64,000 nt of DNA, taken from positions 6,885,487 through 6,949,486 of the forward strand of contig LNAC01000008.1 of NCBI GenBank assembly GCA_002007465.1, in the 5' to 3' direction. Shown here in pieces: positions 36,650 through 48,299 of this stretch (its first letter is position 1; every line of letters begins with the position of its first letter). The notes under the pieces were generated by a model. That model saw only the letters and a list, made by a program, of their open reading frames with translations. It did not search any database and was not told the origin of the DNA. This stretch comes from Ailurus styani. Lineage: Eukaryota > Chordata > Mammalia > Carnivora > Ailuridae. The translations under genes were made by a program, and so were the position numbers.

Positions 36650-38744
36650 AACTTCATCATTGTGGACTAATCTTTCAAAGGACAAAGTTGAAACGGGAAA
36701 GTAATGAGAAAACCATAGCCAATGAGGCGAGAAGGTTGTTGTTTCCCAGGGGTAATCTACAGACAGCCTCACGCCAGGGTGAGAGAACCTTCCAGCTGCC
36801 AAAGACACAGCTGCATTACAAGAAACAGAGAAACGGTACCTGTGTCCAAACAGGATGAACACAGGGCAGGGAGTCCTTCCTGGATGGCTGACTTTGGGTT
36901 TGTGCACCGCCCGAGGAAATAAGGCTCCCAAGGAATCGTGGTAGTCATTTAATTGATTGCTAATTAGGTATCTGTGGTTCAAGGGCAAAGGCTGCGTTTT
37001 AATATCTCCCTTTCCCCGCCCCACCCCTTCAGCCCACCCCCACCCCCAGCAGGAGTTCAAATCCTGTCGGGGTGACAGGAGCACTCCTCCCACCCGGCCT
37101 TAAATCCTCACATGTAGGGCTCTCTGAAGAAAGGAAGAAGTAACTGCTTCTGTTTGTTCTCTGAGGGTCGGGACCTTCTGATATTAACACTTTCATTTAT
37201 TTCTGCTTTCTGCTTTCCTTTCTCTCTGTCCTTTCTCCCTTCCTGCAGGGCGGCCAAAGTTCTTTCAGGTCTTGCTTCTCCCAAAGTAATGAAAACAAAC
37301 ACAAAACAGAATATTCATGCCCCTTCCTTCATGTACAGGGGGGTGATATATTTTTTGCTAAGTATTTGCATGACTGATCATGGACACGGCCAACTACAAT
37401 CAGGACAGTGAAAGATTCCAGAAGTCAGATTCTTTCCAAATCTCCTTTGACTCCTTGCTTTAAACTTCCTTCAGCAAAGAAGTTAAACAGACCTTTAACA
37501 GGGCCACTAATATGTGGCAAAATAAACTAGAATGTTCTCTGTACTGCCCAACCTCCAGAAATTACCAACAAGTGGTTAAGCGAAGCTGCCTAAAGGAAGA
37601 AAAGGGAAAAGGGAATACACAGGAGTCTGGATAATACACAAAGGGGAAAAATCACATAATGCTCAAGTGACAACTGCAACTGATTTACATAAGTGGACGG
37701 AAAGCACCCATTAGTGATCACACATTTCAACTGGAAACTGCAGGCCCACAACCCTTAGGAAAACCTCAGGAGACAGGCCCTGAGGTGTTGAGTCGGTGGG
37801 AACTCAGGACTTGCTGTCTTTGAGAAGGAGAGGGTCAGATAATCCTCTCAGCTTGTCAGCTAGTCCTTCAGAGGAGGTGCAAGACCTTACTCTGTCACTG
37901 GGTTTGCAATCAGGAGTAGGCAAACTGCCCGCTATGTTTGAACCTTACTCCTCATAATGGACTGGGTCTATTGCCTTTTCTTGGGGCATTTTTAGGGACA
38001 TGGGGAAAGAGCCAGGACAGAGCTTGTAAGGATCTGAAAAAAATCAATAAAATCCTTGATATAAACCATTTCTTGTTTTTCATTTTAAGTTTTTACACAA
38101 AGCCCATTTTTCTTTTATTATAACCGCCTTGTTTTCATTATAGTGACAGATCTATTTTTTTATACTGTTTATTTAACAATTGATCTTTCCCCAAACATTT
38201 TCCACATATGGCTTCTTCATGACTATCTCTTTTTGGTAGGTCTGTCCAACAGAGATTTAATGTATAGCACAACTGAGTGATTCATTACACACTAACTAAG
38301 CCAAACTCCAAAATGGAGCTTACAGAAGATATATAGAAAAGCACCGCTGGCAAAAGTCTTTAATATTCATGACTATTTTTATTTATTGCAGAAAAGGTAT
38401 TCAGCTTGCTTCATGTCCCTGCTTTTTGCTTTTCTGTGTGAATTAAGTCATTTTCCTCCGTGGTAATGAAATGAGTTCTATCCTCTGGGGATGGCAAGAA
38501 GGAATTATGGGGGTTTATGGTAAAACTGAGCAGAAATCTGATTGAAGGGGAAATTTTCATAATTATATAAAAGCATAAGAATGTAAGCCTTTGAAAGAAA
38601 TTAAGATTGTAAGCAATGGGAAGAGGATGGTTTTTATACGTGAGACCTATTATTTTTGCCAGCTTCTGACATCAGGAGAAAGGTAACTCTTGCCTCTTTA
38701 TAGATCATGTTCCAAAGCTGTTGCAGAGCCTAGACAGGACAGAC

Positions 38745-39010
38745 AGAAGGAGCGTGGAGCCCTAGTTCTGGCCTCAGCCTTGCCACCAGCTGTGAGACCT
38801 TGGGCAAATTCCTCTGCCTTTCTGGGCTCAGAATCTGTAAATCAAAGGTGAGGCAACAGAAGGTCCCAGGCATGTATCCCAATGAATTACCAAACCTCCC
38901 TCAGAGCCTGTTTTCTTACTCCCCCTAAAATCCCCAGGGTTGTTTCAGGATTAAATGAAGTAATATATGGAAAGATAGTACCTGACACATAGTAAAATTC
39001 TCATTAAATA
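38745..39010 (+). repeat. MIR relic (one or two copies)
   Basis: CCAGCTGTGAGACCTTGGGC-AAATTCCTCTGCCTTTCTGG and then GATTAAATGAAGTAATATAT, CCTGACACATAGTAAAATTC give most of a MIR, perhaps two overlapping. Confidence 0.7.
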
Positions 39011-39509
39011 GAACTGCGTTCAATAATGATGATTAAGGTGATCATGGCAAGACATTCAACTCCTGGAAACTCATTTGGGTGGACTTTAAATAGACCTAAT
39101 ACCAGAGTGAGGTCAATTATAAAGGCTTCAAAGTCCACGGACATCCAGTTGTCTTCTTAGCTCCTGACAAAGATACCACACACGTTCATCCTCCTGGATC
39201 TTTATGTAACATTTCAGTTTGTAAAATGTGTTCAGCCACATTTTCTCATGTCTCAAAACAATTCTGTGAGATGAACAATGCAAAGAATCTGAGGAGCAAA
39301 GAGGTTACGTGATGTGGCTGCGATCACGTGGAAGGCTTGAGGCCCAGCCCACCATTCTACCCGGGCTCCAGACTGGACATACAGCATCTTCTCCACCTTA
39401 CCATTCCCCAGAGCAGACCCTGAGGGGCTGCCCTCAGGAGATTGCCCTCGATATCCCTCCAGCTACTTCTCCAATTATTGATACACAATTTATGTTGATC
39501 CATTCAATT

Positions 39510-39738
39510 TTTTAAAAGAATTTATTATTTATTTATTCATTCATTCATTCATTATTCATTCATTTAGAGTGTGCATGCGTGTGAGCAGGGGAGGGGCAAG
39601 GGGAGAGAGAGAATCCCAAGGTGACTCCACACTGCATGCAAAGCCCAACGTGCGGTTCGATCTCTTGACCCCCGAGATCACGACCTAAGCCGAAACCAAG
39701 AGTCAGAGGCCCAACTGACTGAGCCATCCAGGTGCCCC
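39510..39738 (-). mobile_element. Can-SINE with (ATTC)n tail and duplication
   Basis: The left end is T-rich with an ATTC expansion (39537-39566); the right end is GAGCCATCCAGGTGCCCC. The duplication TTGATCCATT-AAT lies at about 39495-39509 and 39739-39752. Confidence 0.93.
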
Positions 39739-40964
39739 TTGATCCATTTAATCGTTTTAAAAAACCATATACTTACAAAGAATGATATGCCACAAAAATC
39801 AGTAAGCTGTAACTACAAAATGTATAGAAGCCACTAACTTATACTCTAAACCAAAAAGACAACGGAAAAGAAGAAATTCTACTTTTACTCTCCTCGTTCA
39901 GAATTAAACTGCTCCTTAGTTTGTTTCCCAAATGCGTTTAGCTGCCTGAGTCTGGTCATGTTGACAGGAAGGCTCTTCACATCCTGCATCAGGCTTTTGT
40001 CATACAATCATGCATCCTATTCAAACTTTCCTTTTTATCATTCCATTTGTTACCCAGCACACTTCTCTCAATACCAGATTGTCTTTCTAACCAATTCCCA
40101 AAAACAGCCTCTTCACTTTAACACAAACAACTGCCCCAGCATTCTTCACAGTGATTAATCTCATAGAAGGAATGAGTCTGAAAAGAGTGAGAATCAGGAG
40201 ACGGGAAATGGCCAAGTCTAGGGAAAGGCAGTCTCGTGCAGTTGTATTTACTCAACTGCTTGCCTTTGGCCTCATCGCTCTGATTAAATGTAGAAGGTCT
40301 GTATTATTTGGCAATTATTACAAAGGGATGGTAGAATTTAAGAGTAAACTATCTTCTAGTGCTTGGCTCTGATCAGATTCAACATTTCATGTAACAAATC
40401 ACATCTCCCATTTGTTACTTTGACCAATATCAAGAAGTAAGGGCTACCACTCCCAAGACTAATCCCTGACAGGCTGGACTCCTAGAGAAGGAGCCAGCAT
40501 CCAATATGGTGCCTCACGGAAACTGTGTACAACCAAATACTGTAGATAATTATAAGTAGAGTGCTGAACTGATACATCCTGCACAGAAGCCAAGGGTTCA
40601 CTAACTCACACAACTGCTACTGCAAGGCTGGACCCCAGCCCCAGATCACACCAGGGAAGGGCTGGTACCTCCCAAACCATGATGCTGAGGTGATAGAACC
40701 AGGTTGGAGGCCAAGGTCTACACCAGGAGAGAGGCAGGTGCTCCTCAGAATATATATATTCAAAGTTCCACAGGTGAGGGGTCCAGGTGCCACTCCTGGA
40801 GCTTTACACGTGACCCCGCCAGACCCGTGTGCTGCCCTACCACGCCATGGACCAGGAAGGACCCCCCGCGCCCCCCCGCCGGATAAGTCCTAATGACTCT
40901 CCCCAGTAAATGCTGTACCAGGACGCCCAGTGGGGTACCACACCAAAACCCTTCTAAGCACTAT

Positions 40965-41150
40965 CCTTGTCTGATCTCATGTACTGCTCACGAGCATCCT
41001 AGGAAGCGGGGGGTGGGGGGGGGGTGGCGCACTAATATTAGCACTGTCCCTAGTAGATAAGAAAACTGAAGCACAGAGTCGATCATTTGGTTCAAGGTCA
41101 CACACTTATTAACTTATTTGAACTTGGGCAATCTGACCCAAGAGTCCAAG
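40965..41150 (-). repeat. MIR-family relic
   Basis: GATAAGAAAACTGAAGCACA, GGTTCAAGGTCACACACTTA and the earlier CTCATGTACTGCTCACGAGC match a reversed MIR. It lies directly downstream (in gene direction) of LARS2 exon 2. Confidence 0.6.
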
Positions 41151-41198
41151 TCCTTAGCCCCTCTTCTCTACCTTCTCAAAACCCTTCAAGATACTCAC

Positions 41199-41453
41199 AT
41201 CGGCTTCTGAGATTTTGGAGGCCTGTTCTTTTATGCGGGGATGCCACCATTTCTCGACCTCCTTTCTTGTCTGTAGTGTGTACTCTTTCGTCCACTCTCC
41301 CGTGGCACTGTAAATATCTCTGGTGCACCCCGGAATCACTCTCCTTCCCCTGCTGACGATCCCTGGCCCACCATCTAGCTGGCTTTTCAGAAAAGAGACA
41401 AAAAAACCCAGTCTCCGCCAAGCAGAAGCCATTCTGCAGAAGGTAGGAAGATC
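41199..41453 (-). CDS. LARS2: LARS2 exon 2: start codon and mitochondrial presequence (CDS 41199-41432)
   Basis: This is the first coding exon of mitochondrial leucyl-tRNA synthetase, which charges mitochondrial tRNA-Leu in the matrix. The acceptor is a pyrimidine tract ending TTTTTCAG before 41453; 21 bases of 5' UTR follow, then the ATG at 41432-41430 in a good context (A at -3, G at +4). The exon encodes 78 residues starting [11 protein letters not shown], a basic, hydrophobic, acid-poor leader typical of a matrix-targeting signal. Then come segments I recognise from mammalian LARS2: [26 protein letters not shown] and [19 protein letters not shown]. The last codon, GAT (D), is complete at 41199 and is followed by the donor GTGAGT. 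In-frame ATGs further upstream lie in the intron and are not part of the mRNA. Confidence 0.95.
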
Positions 41454-41999
41454 CTGAAAAAGAGGACAGAAAGCACACTTAGGAGCTGCACAAAACCCTC
41501 TCATATAAGTTTGTCCTCCCATTTAGTCTGGTGTTTCCTGAAAATGCGCCTGCTTTCTTCTTATCCTTTTGATGACTTCCTTCCCTGAAAACGACACCGG
41601 AGAACTTGGACTGAGCTAAGTACAAACTCTTTAATGGAAAATATTAAGGCACCCAGTGTTCCCAAATGCCAAAGACACAAAACTCCCACAGACACACATG
41701 CAGACCACCAACTGGTCCAGCCCCTGCCACAGGCTCCCAGTCTCCCTTCCCCGTAGGCCCAGCCCGGGGTCTGTCTAGCAGGCTTCCTGCCCCATCATCC
41801 AGGCTTCAGAGGAGCTCCAAGCACATGATGGCCTGGTCCGAGGCTCTACTGTTAGAAGGCATCTGAACACCTGCCTTCCAGGATATCAAGAGACTTAGAG
41901 CAATTACTAGCATTTTTCATACACATTGTAAATTCCATATACTCATAAGCTAAGCCAAGAAATAACTATTATTTATAAGACCGCTTTTTCATTTAGTTC

Positions 42000-42190
42000 T
42001 TCATTCATTCACCAAATATTTATTGAGTGCCACTGGGTCCACGCACTGTTCTAGGCCCTAGGGATACAGCAGTGAGCAAAAACAAAGTCGCTTCTTCCAT
42101 GACACTTACACATTAGTAAAGAAAAGCAGGTAAGAATACAAATAAATATACACGCATAACAGTGCTGAGTGTTATGGTGTTTTGGGAATA
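42000..42190 (+). repeat. L2-like relic
   Basis: TCATTCACCAAATATTTATT, GCACTGTTCTAGGCCCTAGG and GATACAGCAGTGAGCAAAAA are the familiar L2 3' blocks. Confidence 0.7.
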
Positions 42191-43489
42191 CAATCCATAG
42201 GCTGGGATCCACCACAAGAACCGGCTGCCATTCAAAATTCAACTTGAATATTTCACTGGTTTCCTCCAAAGGTGAATTCCAAAAAACGACCTCATGGAAG
42301 CAGTTTCATATTTCATCACACCCTAACAGGCTGAGGTGACGGTTTGTCAAATATTTAAGATTGATGACTAAATAGCCTAACTTTCTGCCTTCTTACATAA
42401 GACCATATGAGAAGCACTAGAGTGAAGAAACAGATGTAAAACCAAGAGAGAAATAAAGGAAGAAGTTGGCACTTGAAGCTGGTGTAAATTGTTCGATTCT
42501 CTCCAAAGTTTTTCCATAGCTATTCATGTTTGGCCTGTTTTCACACAGGTACTGGGTCACGGATGTTGCCAAGAAAGTTTCTTATAGGCTTACACAAGTG
42601 GGTTTCACACTCGCAGAAAATGGCACCACAGTGTTGGCATTTTACAAGATGGTCTGCCAAAGTTCTTAATATACCAAGTCTCACTGTCTTACTGTATTTA
42701 ACACCTCTGGCTTCTTTGAGGGTGGAAACAGAAAGACAAAAACAAAACAAAACAAAAAAACCCCCAAAAAACAAAAACAAACCAACGAACCCACAAAAAA
42801 ATGAAAACCTCCCTACCCATATGAAAATGCTTGAATATCAACAAGTCCAGAGGACCAACCTAATATATAGACACTTTGTACACTTGAGGCAATTGCGTTT
42901 ATTTTTAAAGGCAGAGTTTCTACATAATTAGAACTATCCACAGGGGTCGTGGAGTTTATGATTCCCTTGCTAAGTCAGTATTTCCCTACCTTTACAAGCT
43001 AAAGACTGCCCAACTAGCAGAAGACATGAGAGATGCTTGCCATTTCTCTCCTGGACTTCATTCTCTAAGAATACATAAGGAGAGGGTTCTGGACTATTCT
43101 TCCAAACAGAAACAATGGGAAACAACAAAGCTATAAAAATACAAATTAACCTGAACCACAGTCTCACCAGTTTTTGCTTTCATTGCTTGTTACCAATGTG
43201 ACAAATGAAATCCCAAAGAGTGCAGATAGATCACCAATATGAACAATATGAAGGGAGGTCATTCTTCCACTGAAAATTCTAATCCTGTCTCTGTAACTTA
43301 CTCCTATTATATAAATCATAAAGAACACATACAACACTCTCTGTCTACCCAATGAGAATACACTTTCTAAAATGTTTACATAATACATGGCTCACTGACA
43401 ACCTCTCCTTTACATAAACCAGTGGTATAGACTAGAGAATCCTGAAACTCAGCTGGGCATTTAAAGAACTTGAAGTTCATAAAGAAAAA

Positions 43490-44150
43490 AGCACAAATAG
43501 ATTAGAAAGTGATTGATTATTTAATGAATGGGGAAAAATTCAAATTAGAGCCCCATCTCAAACCACTGTAAATCCCATACAGATTAAAGAATTTTTTTGA
43601 AGTATCATAAAACAAGACAAAAATATCAGTATTTAATACATTTTTGCAAGGTGCAAGATGTTCTGTCCTGAGCATAAAGCAATGGAAGAATTCACAAACT
43701 ATTAATAAATCTGACTCTAAGGGTGTAAAATGTCTGTATATCAAAACACCATGAACAAAATGAGAAAGTAAGCAATAAGCTGAGACAAAATCTTTGCCAA
43801 AACCGCAACAACAAAAGGTTATCTTACTCTATGAAGAGTTTACATATGAAAAGAGACACATCAAAAACCCAATTTAAGAAATGGGCAAAGGAAAAATGGA
43901 AAGAGAAATACAAATGCCTAATAAATATATGAAAAAGATCAACTTTAGAACTAATCAAAGAATGCAAATTAAACAACAATGAAACACTTTGCCTAACAGA
44001 TTTGCAAAAACCTGTTAAATGAAAAATGGACATTTTTTTTACACTGCTGCTGGGAATGTAAATGGATTCCACCTCTCTGGGGAGCAGTGTGGTAATAACA
44101 TGTCAAGAATCTTTAAGGAAAGTTCACACCCAAAATGGGGATCCCCAAGA
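43490..44150 (+). mobile_element. Old L1 ORF2 3' fragment
   Basis: Landmarks read in L1 order are TGAATGGGGAAAAATTCAAA near 43524, CCAATTTAAGAAATGGGCAA near 43870, ATGCAAATTAAACAACAATG near 43964 and CACTGCTGCTGGGAATGTAA near 44042. Many stops break the frame. Confidence 0.8.
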
Positions 44151-44224
44151 CTCAGGAGGACATAGCACAAAGTGTACACAGGGCTATGATATTGATAAAA
44201 TAAAGGAAATTTTCAAATGTTAAT

Positions 44225-44725
44225 GTTTGTGGCCCCTGCTCCGGGGCTCCCTGGGAAGCTATACTTCAACACTTACCAAAGTCAAAATGATCCTGCAAAA
44301 CCCCAAAGTATGGGCTCTATTTCTCACCAAGCACACACTGCACATCTGATTCATTTATGAAATAACCAAAAAGGAGCATTCCAAACAAAGATTTTAAAAA
44401 AAAAAAAAAAAAGGAGAAACCCTCCCTGGTTCCCACAAGATGAAAGTCATACAGCCCTGCATATACTAGAAGCTTAAGATACAATGCAACTTTCTGAAAT
44501 GTCCTTTGTCTAATGATCTGTAACTTTTTACGTAAAAAAAAAAAAAATGTATACAACCCTACACCAAATGTTCCTTTGCTGGAGCTTATATAACCCTAAC
44601 CAAATGTTCCTTCACAGAGCACTCTCTTCTTTGTGAAGACGGTGTACCCCAGCAGCTATCCTAACTTGCCCTTAATAGAACTCATTTTCTTTTAGAAACT
44701 CTAAAAGGTTTGTTCAATGTGCCTC
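44225..44725 (+). mobile_element. LTR-like stretch (uncertain)
   Basis: A TATA-like CTTATATAAC (44585-44594) is followed by CTCTCTTCTTTGTGAAGACG, GTACCCCAGCAGCTATCCTA and AACTCATTTTCTTTTAGAAA, an arrangement like the end of U3, R and U5 of an old ERV LTR. I could not find matching TG/CA ends or a duplication, so the limits and identity are tentative. Confidence 0.4.
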
Positions 44726-45881
44726 CACAATATACTACAGAACTGATGCACTGTTCTCTTCCTTTGCTCTCCAGGCCCTGCTCTTGGCCACTCCACCACC
44801 AAAGCCCTGATGGGCACAGCCTCTTCCTGACAACAGATAGAGCCATTTTATTAGAGAACTATGACCATTCCATCAATGTGAATGGTGTGGCTCAGGTCTT
44901 GTATTTAGAATCAACTTGGACCTTTTCTTCCTTAGCTCTGTCTCACCCACTTCCTTGCCTAGATGCATGGAATCTTGTCTTTTCTTCCACATCCTTCCAA
45001 AGCATCAATCCCCACTACTCCACTCCTCTTTTGATAGTCAGTCCTGACCTCACCCTCACTTGGGGCTTAAGGTTAAGTTTTCTGAGAATGATAGAGGCAG
45101 CGACATGTGGTTAGAATAGGACAGGCCTGAGAACTGGACCTGAAATGACAATCATATATGGGCAGAGAAACCTACGGGAAGAGTAGGAGACAAGCAAAGA
45201 AACAGAACACACGGAAGAAGCACATGAGGGCATCTGTGTGCACCCAAAAGAAAATGCACAAGAATGGACCAGGGAAAATGCATCTTAAAGAAAACAAATT
45301 TTGTAATAAAAAATACAAATCTTGGCTTTTACAAAGACTAATGCCTTGTGGGACCTCAGGCAAATTACTTCCTGCCAGTAACCTCAACTTCTTTCTAGGA
45401 TGAGGAGGTAGACCCACAAGATCTCTGAGGGTTTTCGAACCTTAATGCAGTGGCAATGACCTCTGGGCCACAGAGATGCAGTGGATGGCCTTTAACCGAG
45501 TCCAAATCCCCCAGCCCAGGGAAGCAAAGATCCAGGGATGAACTGGGGCAGGGGAGCAGTAGCAGGGGAACTTGAGTACAAAACTACGTGTACACGTGCA
45601 CTCTTCTGGGAATGGGAAAGGATCCAGAGCTACCGTCAGGGTCACTGGCTCCACGAGACTGAAGACCCGAATCTCAGAGGCTTCCGAGTCAGAAACTGCC
45701 GGGCTCCGGGGACCACCTAACCCACCCCGCACCTTCCCTTCCTGCCCCCAGCAAGTCGGAACCTCCCGATCCGGGGGCAGAGGTCTCCACTCCAGAAGTC
45801 TCTCGTCCCGTTGAGCCCCGGGCTGGGGTTTACCTGCTCACAGGCTCTGGCCTGCGGCTCTTCACGCCTCCGTTTCCACTT

Positions 45882-45923
45882 TTAGGCGAACACGGTCCGG
45901 ACCGTCACTATGGGCGCCGCCAT
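45882..45923 (-). CDS. Upstream ORF in LARS2 5' UTR (13 codons plus stop)
   Basis: An ATG with A at -3 and G at +4 opens a 13-codon frame (MAAPIVTVRTVFA) closed by TAA at 45884-45882, wholly inside exon 1. If transcription starts upstream of 45923, scanning ribosomes meet this ATG before the LARS2 start codon in exon 2. Such uORFs often lower or modulate translation of the main frame. Whether the peptide is made is unknown; it may simply be a by-product of the YY1 element, whose core contains ATG. Confidence 0.45.
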   Translation of the reverse strand: MAAPIVTVRTVFA

Positions 45924-45927
45924 GTTG
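45916..45927 (-). promoter_or_regulatory. YY1-type element overlapping an upstream ATG
   Basis: On the minus strand the sequence reads CAACATGGCGGC, matching the long YY1 consensus AAnATGGCGGC in its usual orientation just downstream of a TATA-less transcription start. YY1 sites of this kind are common in promoters of nuclear genes for mitochondrial and ribosomal proteins. The ATG inside the motif is also the start of a short upstream ORF. Confidence 0.65.
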
Positions 45928-46885
45928 GCAGAACAACAACTTTATCGGTAGCGGCTGGCGCAGACACAGACAGGCGGGGGCGGAGCCGGGGAGGGGGAAG
46001 CGAAGCGCTGCCCCGGGCGGACTCCCGGCAGTCTGTGGGGCGGGGGCATTAGCGTGGCGGCCTCGGGATCCGCCCCCCAGGCCCAGGCACCGCCTCCCGA
46101 CCTCAAGCCCCGCCCTTGGGCCCGGTCGTCTGCCCGGTCTCTAACGTCACCAAAACCAGAAACCTGGGGGTCAGGTTATTCCAGGTGCTGCAGACCTGTG
46201 AGAGACATCAGTTCAGTCTCCGATGGCAGGTGGAGTAAAGAGTACTGGGAGAGTCCTGATGCCTGGATTGGAATCACAGCTTAGCTACAGCTGCCTGCTG
46301 GACTTGGGTAGGTCTTTTGACTTCTTGTTCCTTAATGATGGCCGAGGATCTTCTTCCATCATATTCCATGATTTTATAGTCCTGGAACGGAATTATCGGC
46401 CCATGACTAGGGGTAAAGTGTACTTTTCTCACCTGAAGATGGGCTGGTGTCAGGAAAGCAGGATTCCCTACCAGCCATTTCCTTGAGAAGTTTATGTACC
46501 CCCAACCCAACCCATCCTTCCCTCCCCACTAGTGTTTCTTGCTACACATGAATGAATCAATGAATGAATTATAAAGGACTAGTGGTGTTAAAGTATGATT
46601 TTCAAAAAGGTAAAGCCCATTTAAAGGAGATTTTGAAGAACTCACATATGTGGGCAATCAGGAATACTGAAATGAATTTGGTAATTGCACAAAACTGGTT
46701 GATATCCTATAGGACAAGAAAAAGTAATGTTTGAGAGCCATCTTTTTCTACAGGGCTGAAATCGGTTGTATCTCTATCAAACAAAATTCAGCCCATTACT
46801 ATCCATATTCTACATTTTAACTTCTTTTTTAACTTCTGCTCTTGCAGAGCTGGACAACAGAAGATAAGCAAAGATGCACACTCCT

Positions 46886-47070
46886 GGGGAGCCTAGGTGG
46901 CTAGTCAGTTAAGCGACTGCCTCTGGCTCAGGTCATGAGACCGGGGTCCTGGGATTGAGCCCCACGTTCGGCTCCCTGCTCAGTGGGGAGCCTGCTTCTC
47001 CCTCCCCTGCTCCCCCTGATTGTGTTTTCTGTCTCTGTCAAATAAATAAATAAAATCTTAAAAAAAAAAA
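46886..47070 (+). mobile_element. Can-SINE upstream of LARS2
   Basis: It begins GGGGAGCCTAGGTGGCTAGT and ends AAATAAATAAATAAAATCTT-A(n). A diverged duplication flanks it: AAGATGCACACTCCT at 46871-46885 and AAGGTGCATACTCCT at 47070-47084. Confidence 0.94.
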
Positions 47071-47211
47071 AGGTGCATACTCCTCTAGCACCAGATAATC
47101 GCCAGACCAGCCCTCTACCCAAGCGACACACAGGAATCTTTTCTGCCCATCTCCACGTCTTTAACAAAGTTTCCTGACAGTTCAAAATCTAAATACTTTG
47201 CTATTCAAGGG

Positions 47212-47362
47212 GTGGTCTCCAGGACAGCATCGGCCTCACCCCAGAACTTGCTAGAAATGTCAAATCTCAGGTAACACCCAAATTGGCTGAATCAAAACTG
47301 CATTTTAACAAGATCTCTGGCGGGATTTTTAGACCCATTGAAGTTTGAGACTCACTGTCTTA
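47212..47362 (-). mobile_element. MER5A-like hAT relic
   Basis: Both ends are visible: GGTGGTCTCCAGGACAGCAT at the left and TGAAGTTTGAGACTCACTG at the right, with CTTGCTAGAAATGTCAAATC and GCATTTTAACAAGATCTCTG inside. Diverged; orientation is nominal. Confidence 0.62.
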
Positions 47363-47384
47363 GAGTGTGAGCTGTAGAAAGGAT

Positions 47385-47705
47385 CTTGAGAACACTCTAG
47401 ACCAGCCTGCTCATTTTACAGATGAATAAACTGAGGCCCTGCAAAACTGACTGTCTAGCTCAAGGTCATAAGCAAATTGGTAGAAGGTTTGCCATTTACC
47501 ACTGGACCTCTAGCCTGCTAGAATAGTGCCCTTCCCAAATTGCAGAATGGAAGGTCATTAGGAGCTTGGACAACTTCCAGTGCAGTCCTCCCACTTCAAA
47601 GATTAGGACACTGAGGCCCAGAGATTGGATACAGCTTGCCTACAGTCATAAATAGCCAGTTGATGGCAAAGCCAGGATTCCAATCCAGGTCTTCTGATCT
47701 CTCCA
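47385..47705 (-). repeat. Two adjacent MIR relics
   Basis: The core CATTTTACAGATGAATAAAC-TGAGGCCCTGCAAAACTG occurs near 47412, and a second, AGGACACTGAGGCCCAGAG with GCCAGGATTCCAATCCAGGT, occurs near 47605-47690. Confidence 0.7.
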
Positions 47706-48299
47706 CCCTGGACACTAGGTGCTTAATTTAAACTGACACCATGGAATCATTGACTCTCACATTAACATGCTACACTTAAAGTAATTTAGCCTTCAGGGAT
47801 GTCATGTTTTATCCATATATAACTAGAGCGCCCTTTCTCTAATTTATCCAAAATACTGAATTCCAAGTAGCTTCCACCCTTATTTTGGTTCAAAACCTCT
47901 CTTTCCTCTTAAGAATTAAAGTTAACATTGACATTTCTAGAAGATTATTTCAAATAGAATTTTTCTAAAAGTCATTTGCTTTACTGGAAAGTTGCTATTT
48001 TTACATCAAAGAAGACAGTAGCATGAAAGCAAATCCCTTTCGCTCTTAAAGAGCTTGCTGCAAAGAGCATTATTGAATGAAAGAGACAAGTTGCTGGGCC
48101 ATGTAGGACGTTACCCCACTTTTTTTTTAAAGAAAGGAAACAAATGAAACACATTTGTTAGTATATGCGTGGAAAGAAATCTAGAAAAATATGTCCCTGA
48201 CTATTTCCTGTGGTGATCTCTAGGGATAGGGTGGTCTTAAATGCCTTTCTTTTAATGACAGGTTTCCGTGTTCCTTTTGCTTTTTCTATTAACTCATGT

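Larger units (their letters stand above)
35257..41198 (-). other. LARS2: LARS2 intron 2
   Basis: The donor is GTGAGT and the acceptor is TTTCTTCCCCAG. Contents are two Can-SINEs (35393-35591 plus strand, 39510-39738 minus strand), a solo class I ERV LTR (36086-36649), MIR relics (38745-39010, 40965-41150) and AT-rich sequence at 37.9-38.4 kb with nothing recognisable. A short GC-rich patch at 40760-40890 gives overlapping open frames without recognisable domains. No exon was seen. Confidence 0.8.
41454..45833 (-). other. LARS2: LARS2 intron 1
   Basis: The intron runs from donor GTAAAC next to exon 1 to acceptor TTTTTCAG before exon 2. It holds an L2-like fragment (42000-42190), an old L1 3' fragment (43490-44150) and an LTR-like stretch (44225-44725). 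Near exon 1 there is weakly GC-rich unique sequence. Open frames of 60-134 codons on both strands show no recognisable protein and are attributed to chance. Confidence 0.8.
45834..45960 (-). other. LARS2: LARS2 exon 1, non-coding 5' UTR exon (5' end approximate)
   Basis: Read on the minus strand, this GC-rich stretch ends in GAGCAG followed by GTAAAC, a good splice donor whose exon boundary is at 45834. It lies in the only CpG island of the window, about 4.4 kb upstream of the exon with the LARS2 start codon, where the first exon is expected. No LARS2 reading frame passes through it. It contains an ATG of its own followed by a short upstream ORF (45882-45923) and a YY1-type element. The transcription start cannot be read from sequence; the upper limit of 45960 is an estimate from YY1 elements of this orientation usually lying just downstream of the start. 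An extra non-coding exon between here and exon 2 cannot be excluded. Confidence 0.72.
45640..46160. promoter_or_regulatory. LARS2: CpG-island promoter of LARS2
   Basis: The stretch is clearly richer in G+C and in CpG than the surrounding DNA and has no obvious TATA box. Sp1-type GC boxes are visible (GGGGGCGGAG around 45976-45985, GGGGCGGGGG at 46037-46046), and a YY1-type site lies in exon 1. This fits a broad, TATA-less housekeeping promoter for a nuclear gene of mitochondrial translation. Divergent non-coding transcription to the plus side is common at such islands but cannot be shown from sequence alone. Limits are approximate. Confidence 0.8.

Noticed and set aside
40690..40893. Two overlapping 60-67 codon frames in a GC-rich patch of intron 2
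   Set aside because: Short, antisense to LARS2, no domain, and open only because of GC richness.
46054..46284. 76-codon plus-strand frame starting in the CpG island, possible divergent gene
   Set aside because: It needs a GTG start, has no recognised domain and lies in GC-rich promoter DNA. A divergent non-coding RNA is possible but not shown.
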